DNA of 64,000 nt from CAXBCP01 sp047638395 (GTDB taxonomy: Bacteria > Pseudomonadota > Alphaproteobacteria > MPNO01 > UBA830): NCBI GenBank assembly GCA_047638395.1, contig JBLIMV010000002.1:169973-233972 (forward strand). The letters run 5' to 3'. Both the position numbers and the translations under genes were made by a program. Position 1 is the stretch's first letter; every line of letters begins with the position of its first letter. Of this stretch, positions 43,301 to 51,090 are shown one piece after another. Below the pieces are notes generated by a model. It saw nothing but the letters and a program-made list of their open reading frames with translations, was not told where the DNA came from and did not search any database.

Positions 43301-46300
43301 ACCGGCACGGCCGCCACGACAATCCTGATCTCCGACGGCGGAACCATCGGGCTGGGCGCGACAGCGGGTGGCATGACGATTTCCGGCGCCGAGCTGCAAA
43401 ACATCACCGCGACCGGGCTGACCGTCGGGGATGCCACCAGCGGCAACATCACGGTCAACGGGATCACGGCGGCAAACAGCAACAATATCTCGGGTACGGT
43501 CACGCTGAATGCGACACAGGACAACGCGACCCTCTCGTTTTCGGGCGCCGCCTCGACATTCAACGCCATTGCCGCGAATGCGGATGACGGGATCAGTATC
43601 AGTCAGAATATCTCAACCGATGTCGGCGGTCTCGCGCTCGACGGCGATGCCGACAACGCGGCGGATATCAACGACAATCTCACGTTCTCCGCCGGGGTGA
43701 CACTGAGCAGTTTCGGAAATATCACGCTTGATGCGACGATCGGGAATATGTCCGGCGCTGGCGCGCTTACACTGAATGCGCGCAGCGGGTTGACCTTCAA
43801 TGACAGCCTGGCGACCGCCGGGGCAACAGCGTTGAACGCCGACACCAACAATAACGGCAGTAGTATGCTGACCCTCGCCGCAGGCGCTGCACTCGCCACC
43901 GGCGGCAACACCCTGTCGATAACGGCAAGTGACATAAACGTCTTGGGCACGATCACCAGCGGGGCTGCAGCAACCACAATCCTGGTATCCGCGGGCGGCA
44001 GCATCGGGCTTGGCGCCACGGCCGGCAGCATGACCATCGACGGGACCGAGCTGCAGAACATCACGGCGAACGGCCTCACCATCGGCGACACGTCCGCCGG
44101 GAATATAACCGTCAACGGCATCACAGCAGCCAACAGCAACAACATTACCGGTACGACGTCGCTTGTAGCAGGCAGCAATGGCGCAGCAGTCACCTTTGCC
44201 ACGGCGGCCTCCACGTTCAATGCGCTAACGGCCAGCGGTGACAATCGCGTTATCGTCAATGTCGCCATCACCACGGATGCGGGCGACCTGGACCTGAACG
44301 GCGACCTCGACAACGCTGCCGATACCAACGACGACATCGCCATAGCTGCAGGCCTGACCCTGACCTCCGCCGGGTCGATCAAACTGGCGGCGACGAACAC
44401 GGGCATATCGGCAAGTGGTGCGCTCACGCTGAATGCACAGAGCGGTGTGACGCTGAATGACAGCCTGGTTGTCGGAGGTGCCGCGGTCATCGATACCGAT
44501 ACGGACAATAACGGGATCGGCGATTTCACGATCAACGCATCGCGCACACTGACGACGAACAACAACACGTTGACGATCACGGCAAACGACCTGGCCCTTT
44601 CGGGTGCATTGAACAGCGGATCTGCGGCGACCACGGTCCTGACATCCGACGGTGCATCGATTGGCCTTGGCGCAACAGCCGGGGGCATGACAATCGATGG
44701 TGCCGAGCTTCAGAACATCACAGCGACAGGCCTGACCATTGGAGATTCGACAACCGGAGGCATCACGGTCGACGGGATTACCGCGGCCAATAGCAACAAT
44801 ATCACGGGGACCGTCACGCTGAACGCGGCGGCCGACAATGCCACCGCATCGTTCGTGACAACGGCATCGACTTTCAATGCGCTCGACGTCAATGCGGATG
44901 ACCGGATCTCGGTCAACGTCAACATCACAACCGACATCGGAGATCTCGCGCTGGATGGCAACGTGGATAACGCCGCAGATGTGAACGATGATATTGCGTT
45001 TGCTGCAGGTGTCACGCTGTCTTCCGCTGGATCTCTCACCCTCGATGCCACGACCGGGAACATGACAAGTGCCGGGGGGCTGACCCTGAACGCCAATAAC
45101 AGCGTTACCCTGAATGATACCCTGACGACGGCCGGCGCGACGGTTATCGACGCCGATGACGACACGAACGGTAGTGGTACCTTCATCGTCGTTGCATCAA
45201 AAACGGTGAATTCCACCAATAACTCCCTCCAGATCGTTGCGAACAAAATCGACCTTGCCGGGGAGCTGAACAGCGGCACCCAGTCAACCACGTTGACGGC
45301 AACGAACGGCGCCGCCATCGACCTCGGGTCCGCAACCGACATCGCTGCCAATACGTTCGAACTCTCGAACAGCGAACTCCAATCCATCACGGCGGCAAAT
45401 CTGACAATCGGCGATGGGACGGCCGGCGCGATCACGGTATCCGCTGACGTAACGCCCGGTAACGCCGCGGGCGCCAACGTCATCACACTCAATCTTGTCA
45501 CGGGTTCGACAATGACCGCCTCGGCCGGCGCCATAATAGAGACGAACCTGTCGGTCGTGGCCGCCGGTGCTGTCACATTCAGTGCCGCAACCACGGATAC
45601 CGACGTAATCGCCATCGATACCTCCACCGGGGATATCGCCTATACAGATATCGACGGGTTCACAGTCGACACCGTTGGCGCTGTCACCGGTGTCGACACG
45701 GCGGCTGGCGCAATCACGCTCATCGCGACGACCGGCAATATCATTGTGGCCAATACCGCAGCCGCCAACGATATCGGCGCGACGGGCCTCATCACGCTCA
45801 AGGCATCCGCAGACAACGCGGCAATCAATATACTGACGGGCGCAGACACTGAATCTACGGGCGGCGCGCACAGCTACACCGCCGACGACATCGAAATAAG
45901 CGGAACGATCACGGCAACCGGACAGGACGTTACGCTGGCTTCAAGCACAGCCGGCGACGCCATCGATGTGGGCGACCCCGGCGGCGGGGGCGACAACGTG
46001 GCAAATACGCTGGAACTTGCGGGCGCCGAGCTACAGAACATTACGGCGACCAACCTGAATATTGGTGGCGCTGCCGCCGGCAATATGACGATCGAGGGCA
46101 TTTCTGCCGCCAACAGCAATAACATCTCGGGTCTGGTAACGCTTACCGCCAACGGAAACGGGTCGACGGTGACATTCCAGAACGCGGCGTCGACGTTCAA
46201 CGCGCTGAGTGCTCATGCCGACGACCGGCTGGCCGTGGACATCGATGTCACGACCGACGTCGGTAATATGACCCTGGACGCCGATTCCGATGATGCTGCC

Positions 46301-47482
46301 GATACCAATGACGACCTGGTATTTGCCGCAGGTGTGACAATAACGTCGGCAGGCTCCTTGACGCTTGCCGCCACGACAGGCGGAATCACCGGCACCGGTG
46401 CATTGACGCTGGATGCTCAAAACGGGCTCTCGGTCGGCAATGCCTATACCGGTTCCGGGAATGCCGCATTCAACGCCGATAGCGACGGGAACAGCGCGGG
46501 TAACTTCACTGCGACAACGATGGCTCTCGGTGCCAACACCCTGAATGTTACGGGTGCGTCGGTAAATACCGGGACCAGTCTCGCGGCGGGGACCACGACG
46601 CTGAACGGTGCCGTCACCGGATCCGGCCTGACTGTCACGGCTCTTACCCTCACCGGCGCCAGCGCGACATTGACCGGCACAACCATTGGCGGGCAGTCAG
46701 GAAACGATGCTGCTGCAGCGGCGACGATGCCCGACGCCGCGACCCACACCATCAATGGCTGTCAGAACACCCGTTGTGTTGTCGCGGTTGTCACGCCAAC
46801 GCCGCCGCCCGACCTGGACAATGTGCAGGTCGATACAGGCGGCACAGGCGGCATCGGTACAGGTGGTACAGGCGGCAGTTCGGGCGGAACGGACACTGGC
46901 GGTAGCACCGATAGCGATACGTCGGGCGGCGACACTGGCGGTTCAGAGACCGGCGACACGAGCGGCGGAGACACTTCGGGCGGAGACAGCTCTGACGGCG
47001 GCGGATCTACCACCAATGACAATAGTGGCGGCGGCACATCCGGCGGAGACACCTCATCCCCCAATGGGAGTTCCGACGACGTTGCCGGCGGAGACAGCAA
47101 TGTCGGAGACAGCGGCGGCGGATGGAGCGACGGGTCGTTCAATGCCGCATCCGGCGATGTGCTGTTGACCGGATCGGTCGGCAATTTTGAGGTGTTCTTC
47201 GAAGCGCTCAAGGAAGATGGCGCAAGTACCCTGGAATTGCTGGAGGCATCGGAAAATCTCGAAAACACCGAGCTCGCATCGCTTGTAAAAGCGCTGGGCG
47301 ACATTCTGGGTGAATATGAATTCGTCTCGACATCGATCCCGACGAACGCATTTGACGACAAGGCGACAACCCTGCTGCCCGGCCTTCTCACGTTCGATCC
47401 CGCCGCGACTGGCAACGATACCGCCACCTCCCCCGCATCGCGCAAATATCAACCGCCGAGCTTCGGCCGGTTCCAGTTCTAA
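40334..47482 (+). CDS. TpsA giant exoprotein (filamentous haemagglutinin N-terminal domain, repeats)
   Basis: About 2,380 residues. A long basic signal region ends near PIQVFANPQGG and is followed by the TPS secretion domain with QSGNRVDVHQATDRAVIDWR, FLINPNGIMFGAGSRVDVSG and AGYAALVAPHV. The body is a beta-helix-like array with seven ELQ(N/S)IT-anchored repeats of about 170-220 residues, each ending in a DxDxDNNGxGxF segment that resembles a calcium-binding loop. Near residue 2165 a Gly/Ser/Thr/Asp low-complexity linker leads to a roughly 110-residue C-terminal domain. GTG 40334 follows AGGAT at 8 nt; TTG 40313 is the longer alternative. It should be secreted by the upstream TpsB and act as adhesin or surface filament. 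Confidence 0.92.
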   Translation: MVESSKYSRARSGRGKRHRHSSGWRRLSNAGELCLRLVLGAALTGSLPIQVFANPQGGAVTEGSATIQQSGNRVDVHQATDRAVIDWRSFSIAPGEITQFHQPSAGSIALNRVTGADPSRIFGTLRANGRVFLINPNGIMFGAGSRVDVSGLVATTSNIRNEDFMAGRMEFSIPSLNPQASVVNEGDISIADAGYAALVAPHVRNSGVINARLGRVTLGAADAFAIDLYGDDLVTFRVGVGRTPVDADGNPVDSLIDNQGSILAGGGIVRLATHNVEAVVRNVINTDGVIYANTIERRDGKIILGAAGKGAISAKGELSATGGSIEIAGNEDISLSGTRIAATDVAINADADKSGAGDLNAGTSGGDAILTDIDIDTAAGNDEGGRVVITGDRVAILGASTIDASGEAGGGEILIGGDFQGNGVTRNADATIVGEDVRLKADALEFGNGGRVILWADGFTRFHGAISAIAGLTAGDGGFTEVSGKQNLDFQGSVDVTAAAGEIGTLLLDPVDIIVSADNTDGATGTGLGSILFADAPGLNPWNVSPAALDAVSGNILLQATNDITISNDINLTTLGATFTATANNDIIVNAGVTTNNAAITLTADDDGSGVGELTIAASQTVTSGNNAVNISANDVAFTGGIDSGTGTTTILISDGGTIKLGGTPSGNMTISGSELQNITAANLIIGDATNGNIEVKNVSAAESNNVGTVTLNATKAGATVDMSTGGGNVFNALVINADAAVATKILTTDTGGLTINSGNGVTISDNVTSAGATVIDADTDNNGTGTFTVTSTFALNTAGNSLSITADDINIAGTINTGAAATTILISDAGTIGFGNSARNMTISGAELQNITATGLTIGDATNGDITVDGISAANSNNITGTVTLNATNAAASISISNAGSTFNALTANAANTITGNIPLVTDTGALTLTAGAGITFNDTVTTAGAAVFDADSDNNGTGDFTLSNALNTSNNTLTITANDVVLSNTINTGTAATTILISDGGTIGLGATAGGMTISGAELQNITATGLTVGDATSGNITVNGITAANSNNISGTVTLNATQDNATLSFSGAASTFNAIAANADDGISISQNISTDVGGLALDGDADNAADINDNLTFSAGVTLSSFGNITLDATIGNMSGAGALTLNARSGLTFNDSLATAGATALNADTNNNGSSMLTLAAGAALATGGNTLSITASDINVLGTITSGAAATTILVSAGGSIGLGATAGSMTIDGTELQNITANGLTIGDTSAGNITVNGITAANSNNITGTTSLVAGSNGAAVTFATAASTFNALTASGDNRVIVNVAITTDAGDLDLNGDLDNAADTNDDIAIAAGLTLTSAGSIKLAATNTGISASGALTLNAQSGVTLNDSLVVGGAAVIDTDTDNNGIGDFTINASRTLTTNNNTLTITANDLALSGALNSGSAATTVLTSDGASIGLGATAGGMTIDGAELQNITATGLTIGDSTTGGITVDGITAANSNNITGTVTLNAAADNATASFVTTASTFNALDVNADDRISVNVNITTDIGDLALDGNVDNAADVNDDIAFAAGVTLSSAGSLTLDATTGNMTSAGGLTLNANNSVTLNDTLTTAGATVIDADDDTNGSGTFIVVASKTVNSTNNSLQIVANKIDLAGELNSGTQSTTLTATNGAAIDLGSATDIAANTFELSNSELQSITAANLTIGDGTAGAITVSADVTPGNAAGANVITLNLVTGSTMTASAGAIIETNLSVVAAGAVTFSAATTDTDVIAIDTSTGDIAYTDIDGFTVDTVGAVTGVDTAAGAITLIATTGNIIVANTAAANDIGATGLITLKASADNAAINILTGADTESTGGAHSYTADDIEISGTITATGQDVTLASSTAGDAIDVGDPGGGGDNVANTLELAGAELQNITATNLNIGGAAAGNMTIEGISAANSNNISGLVTLTANGNGSTVTFQNAASTFNALSAHADDRLAVDIDVTTDVGNMTLDADSDDAADTNDDLVFAAGVTITSAGSLTLAATTGGITGTGALTLDAQNGLSVGNAYTGSGNAAFNADSDGNSAGNFTATTMALGANTLNVTGASVNTGTSLAAGTTTLNGAVTGSGLTVTALTLTGASATLTGTTIGGQSGNDAAAAATMPDAATHTINGCQNTRCVVAVVTPTPPPDLDNVQVDTGGTGGIGTGGTGGSSGGTDTGGSTDSDTSGGDTGGSETGDTSGGDTSGGDSSDGGGSTTNDNSGGGTSGGDTSSPNGSSDDVAGGDSNVGDSGGGWSDGSFNAASGDVLLTGSVGNFEVFFEALKEDGASTLELLEASENLENTELASLVKALGDILGEYEFVSTSIPTNAFDDKATTLLPGLLTFDPAATGNDTATSPASRKYQPPSFGRFQF
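42350..46700 (+). repeat. internal repeat array of the TpsA gene
   Basis: The codons for ELQ(N/S)IT recur near 42357, 42877, 43391, 44048, 44708, 45368 and 46030. The first three are spaced about 515-520 nt and the later ones about 660 nt. The longer unit contains an extra segment of about 47 residues with LDGDxDNAADxNDD. Such arrays can change length by recombination. Confidence 0.8.
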
Positions 47483-47491
47483 GGTGATGAG

Positions 47492-50068
47492 ATGACCAGA
47501 AACCGCAACGGGCTCAACCCGTTCGCCTCACTCCTGTTTATCGGCTGTATCGGGCTATGGACGCCTTCGGTCGCCAATGACAAGCGCCAAGCCGCCCCGC
47601 CCGCAGCCAACCCCGCAGCGGACAAGGCCGATTATCGCACGCTCCTTGACGACGGCATCAGGAATAACAGTCTCGGCCGTCACGGCGTCGCCGAAAAATC
47701 TTTTCGGGCCGCGCTGCTGCAATGCCAAAGCCTGCCTTCCGCGGAATGTGGCGATATTACCCTGCGGCTTGCCCTGGAGCTCAGCAATCAGGAAAGATTC
47801 GAGGAAGCCGACCTGCATTTCGCGCGGCTTGAGAAGACGATCCGGGCGTCTACAATCAGCCTTGGCCTGCCACGATATCTGACCTATCGCGCGATGGATT
47901 ATACGAACCGGCGGGATTTTCCCGAAGCGATGAAATTTATCTCGGACGCCAATCAGAAGCGCAAAGCACTGCTCAAAACCGCCTTTGAGAATGCGCGTTC
48001 GGCAGATCCGGCGGCGAAGCAACAGCTCGACCGCACGATGATCGAGCTCGCACACGGCCTGTATGTCCAGGCCAGCATCAGCTTCAAAATGGGCAAGACC
48101 GCAGACGCAAAGGTGACGGCACATCTGGTGCGCGCACTTGTCAGCAAGATAAAGAACATCCCCGATTGGTGGATCGCGTTTGCGGACGCGTTGCTCGCAG
48201 ACATAGAGCTGCGCGACGGAAATATCGAAGCTGCTGAAAAACGATTGCGGAGCGCCCTTAAAGCGAAGCAGGTAGCGCTTGGCAACACACGGGCAGTGGC
48301 GCTTTCCTATATGGCGCTCGGCGCAATCTTTCACGGATCGAAGCGCGATAAAGACGCCATTGATACATCGCGTCCCGGGCTTTCAATTCTGCGTGGCGAA
48401 CTGCGCCAGGCGCCCGGAATAAGCATCGAACGCCTCGAGCCTTTTCTCGAAGCGTCGCTCAAGATAGCGGAACAAAATCCCGGGCGACGGGCAGAACTCC
48501 ATGGCGAGATGTTTGCCGCAGCCCAACTTGCGCGCACATCCCAGACCGCCCGCACCGTCGGACAGATGGCAGCGCGCTTTGCAACCGGGCGGCCCGAGAT
48601 TGCCGAAATGGTCCGCCGCCTTCAGGTTCAGACGCAGCTGCGGGACGAGCTTCGTATCACGCTCGGCCGCTCAATGATCGCGTCTGCCGGCAAGGCCAAT
48701 TCGCGCGGGATTAACAAGCTCAAAGCGTCCTATTCAAAGGCCGCAACCAGCGTCGGCACGTTGTCGAAAAAAATCGAGACGCTGTTTCCCAGTTACTCCG
48801 AACTGGTGAGCCCGACCCCGTCCAGCGCCGAGGCTGTCCAGGCAACGCTCAAAGCCGATGAAGCCCTGGTCTATTTTGTGTTCGGCGACACCAGCGGTTA
48901 CGTGTTTGCCGTCCGGCCCGACGGGATAACAGCAGCCCGCGTGAATATCCGCCGCTCTGAAATAGGCGGCCTGATACGCCAATTGAGAAAACCCTTCGAG
49001 AAAACGGGTGCGCGCATCGCCCCCTATGACCTTCCAGCGGCATACGATGTGTATCGCAAGCTGCTGGACCCTGTTGAGCAGGCTCTTTCGGGCGCGAAAC
49101 ATCTTATCATTGTATCGTCAGGCGAACTCTTGAGCCTGCCGTTTCCGCTGCTGGTCTCGCGACCGCCTGCTGATGGCCCGGACCGGTACCGCTCGGCAGA
49201 CTGGCTGATCCGGCGATACGCCTTCACCCAGATGCCCTCGGTGCGCACCTTCACCACGTTCAGGCAAACAGTCCGGCCGTCGGCGGCACCCAATCCATTT
49301 ATCGGTTTCGGCAATCCTGCTTTCGAGGGGAAAGCATCGACAGCGGGGATCGCAGCCCTGTCTCAGCACTGTCAGTTGGAGGCTTCGCTCCCGCCGGGTC
49401 TGCTCCGCGGCCTTGCACCGCTGCCTGACACCGCCGTCGAATTGACCCGCGTCGCCGCAACTCTGAAGGCCGGGCAAGAAAATGTGATCCTCGGGGCCGA
49501 CGTCACCGAACAACGTTTACGCAGCCTGCCGCTGGATCAGTACCGGGTTGTCTATTTCGCGACGCATGGATTGCTGCCGGGAGAACTGCGGTGCCAATCG
49601 CAACCTGCCCTCGCGCTGTCCCCCGCGACGCAGATCTCGCCAACCCGAACGGAGGACGGCCTGCTGGAGGCAAGCGAGATTGCGGGTCTGAAGCTCGATG
49701 CCGATCTCGTCGTCCTATCGGCATGCAATACCGGCGGCGGCGGCAGCGGGAAACTGGGCGGCGAATCCCTGTCGGGTCTCGCCCGCGCTTTCTTTCAGGC
49801 GGGGACGCGCTCGGTACTTGTTTCGCACTGGCAGGTCGACAGTGTTGCCACGACGCGCCTGATGACCCGGACATTCGGACATATCGGCAAGGCGGATCGG
49901 CGCCATACCGCGCAAGCGCTTCAACGGGCCCAGCTCGACCTGCTGCGGAACACCGAAACCGCGCACCCCTATTTCTGGGCCGCCTTTACGCTGGTTGGCG
50001 AAGGACGGGACCTGAAGACTGACCCGCGTTCTCCGCCGCAGAAGCAAATCGGCATGTCCTCCGAATAG
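47492..50068 (+). CDS. CHAT-domain (caspase-like) protein with TPR-like N-terminus
   Basis: An 858-residue protein. It has a signal-like hydrophobic N-terminus (PFASLLFIGCIGLWTPSVA), helical TPR-like repeats (about 45-340) and a C-terminal CHAT domain. The catalytic dyad is His692 in VYFATHG and Cys745 in VLSACNTGGGG, followed by GESLSGLARAFFQAGTRSVL. CHAT proteins are caspase-clan proteases or scaffolds. The gene begins 9 bp after TpsA ends, so it is co-transcribed with the secretion pair. It may process or control TpsA in the periplasm; this is inferred from context, and periplasmic location is suggested by the N-terminus only. Confidence 0.9.
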   Translation: MTRNRNGLNPFASLLFIGCIGLWTPSVANDKRQAAPPAANPAADKADYRTLLDDGIRNNSLGRHGVAEKSFRAALLQCQSLPSAECGDITLRLALELSNQERFEEADLHFARLEKTIRASTISLGLPRYLTYRAMDYTNRRDFPEAMKFISDANQKRKALLKTAFENARSADPAAKQQLDRTMIELAHGLYVQASISFKMGKTADAKVTAHLVRALVSKIKNIPDWWIAFADALLADIELRDGNIEAAEKRLRSALKAKQVALGNTRAVALSYMALGAIFHGSKRDKDAIDTSRPGLSILRGELRQAPGISIERLEPFLEASLKIAEQNPGRRAELHGEMFAAAQLARTSQTARTVGQMAARFATGRPEIAEMVRRLQVQTQLRDELRITLGRSMIASAGKANSRGINKLKASYSKAATSVGTLSKKIETLFPSYSELVSPTPSSAEAVQATLKADEALVYFVFGDTSGYVFAVRPDGITAARVNIRRSEIGGLIRQLRKPFEKTGARIAPYDLPAAYDVYRKLLDPVEQALSGAKHLIIVSSGELLSLPFPLLVSRPPADGPDRYRSADWLIRRYAFTQMPSVRTFTTFRQTVRPSAAPNPFIGFGNPAFEGKASTAGIAALSQHCQLEASLPPGLLRGLAPLPDTAVELTRVAATLKAGQENVILGADVTEQRLRSLPLDQYRVVYFATHGLLPGELRCQSQPALALSPATQISPTRTEDGLLEASEIAGLKLDADLVVLSACNTGGGGSGKLGGESLSGLARAFFQAGTRSVLVSHWQVDSVATTRLMTRTFGHIGKADRRHTAQALQRAQLDLLRNTETAHPYFWAAFTLVGEGRDLKTDPRSPPQKQIGMSSE

Positions 50069-50109
50069 GCCAGCGAATTGCGCCGTAATCCCTGAATTCA
50101 GCGCTTTGT

Positions 50110-50127
50110 GGTTAACCGCCCTTAACC
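50110..50127. promoter_or_regulatory. GGTTAA-N6-TTAACC palindrome upstream of the FecR-like gene
   Basis: A perfect 6-bp inverted repeat 104 bp before the start codon, continuing as TTAACCAT. It resembles the alphaproteobacterial CtrA site (TTAA-N7-TTAA) but with a spacer one base short. Another TTAA-N6-TTAA occurs at 28793-28806. Binding is unproven. Confidence 0.3.
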
Positions 50128-50231
50128 ATTTCGCTTCAGGAACGCTTAAGACCTGTTGCTTATGGTTTCGTCATAACCTGCTCAACCGGGCCAACCGGTG
50201 GGCCACATAAGACCAACAAAGGAGCGATGAG

Positions 50232-50960
50232 ATGAAGCGGATGATCCAGACCAGTATGGCAGCGATGCTGCTCGCGACGACGGCCTTTTCGGCACACGCC
50301 AAACAGGGCGCCTATGAAATGGTGGTTCTCCACGTAGAGGGAACCGCGCTGAAACGTGGCGCTGTTATCGATGGAAACCAGACACTGACGCTTAAGAGCG
50401 GGGCCAAGGTCACGCTGGTGGGCGCAGATGGAAAGACCGTAACCGTTCAGGGTCCGTCGTCGGGCAAACCGGCCGGACGTGGCAGCAACGGCGCGAAATC
50501 CTCCGGCAAGGTTGCGGCTATTCTCGGCGCATTGCTGTCCAACGAAGAGCGCTCTACCCGCGCCCTCGGGGTTGTCCGCTCCGCCAGTGCGACCGGCTCG
50601 GAAACATTGCCCGACGCATGGGCCGTGAACGTGGGACAGTCCGGCACGAAATGTGTGACTGCAGATGTCGTCAAATTATGGCGCCCGGATGCAACCGGTG
50701 CCGCAAAACTGCAAATTCGCAAGGCACAGAGCGCTCACAGCGCCAAGGCAGATTGGCCTGCCGGTCAGGCGTTCCTGCCGATAAACGCGAAGACTTTTCA
50801 GTCCGGTCAGAACTATATCATCAGCGTGAATGGACGTAGTTCTGAAATGAAGTTCAACGTCATGCCGGCTGGACTGAACAATCCGACCGAGCAGGCTGCA
50901 TGGATGGCTCGCCACAATTGCCGGGACCAGGCGCTCGCCATGGTCGACGGTATTCGGTAG
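50232..50960 (+). CDS. periplasmic FecR-like protein
   Basis: A 242-residue protein with a Sec signal peptide (MAAMLLATTAFSAHA). The first half resembles the beta-rich FecR core: VLHVEGTALKRGAVIDGNQ, LTLKSGAKVTLVGADGKTVT and VQGPSSGKP. The second half (from about 110) has a single pair of cysteines and no recognised domain. AAGGAGCGATGAG precedes the ATG. It lies between the CHAT gene and a CHASE2 kinase. FecR-like proteins next to CHASE2 sensors are a known pattern, suggesting the secreted FecR-like protein is sensed by the CHASE2 domain. The match is by motif reading only. Confidence 0.65.
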   Translation: MKRMIQTSMAAMLLATTAFSAHAKQGAYEMVVLHVEGTALKRGAVIDGNQTLTLKSGAKVTLVGADGKTVTVQGPSSGKPAGRGSNGAKSSGKVAAILGALLSNEERSTRALGVVRSASATGSETLPDAWAVNVGQSGTKCVTADVVKLWRPDATGAAKLQIRKAQSAHSAKADWPAGQAFLPINAKTFQSGQNYIISVNGRSSEMKFNVMPAGLNNPTEQAAWMARHNCRDQALAMVDGIR

Positions 50961-51039
50961 ATGCATTGAGGCGGACCGACACCCATATTTCTGGATGGTC
51001 AGCGTCGCCGCCGAACAATTCCGACAATCTACAAGCAAT

Positions 51040-51070
51040 CTCAGGGCGGGATCTTTTCTCCCGCCCTGAG
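51040..51070 (+). terminator. strong hairpin between FecR-like and CHASE2 kinase genes
   Basis: A perfect 12-bp stem CTCAGGGCGGGA/TCCCGCCCTGAG with a 7-nt loop. It lacks a downstream T-run, so it may be a partial terminator or processing site that lowers kinase expression relative to the FecR-like gene. It ends 20 nt before the kinase ATG. Confidence 0.55.
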
Positions 51071-51090
51071 GTATTTCCGGTGACGCCGTA

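Noticed and set aside
43603..45627. Long minus-strand open frames (300 codons and more) inside the TpsA gene
   Set aside because: They mirror the GC-rich repetitive codons of TpsA, lack ribosome sites and have low-complexity Ala/Val/Pro translations.
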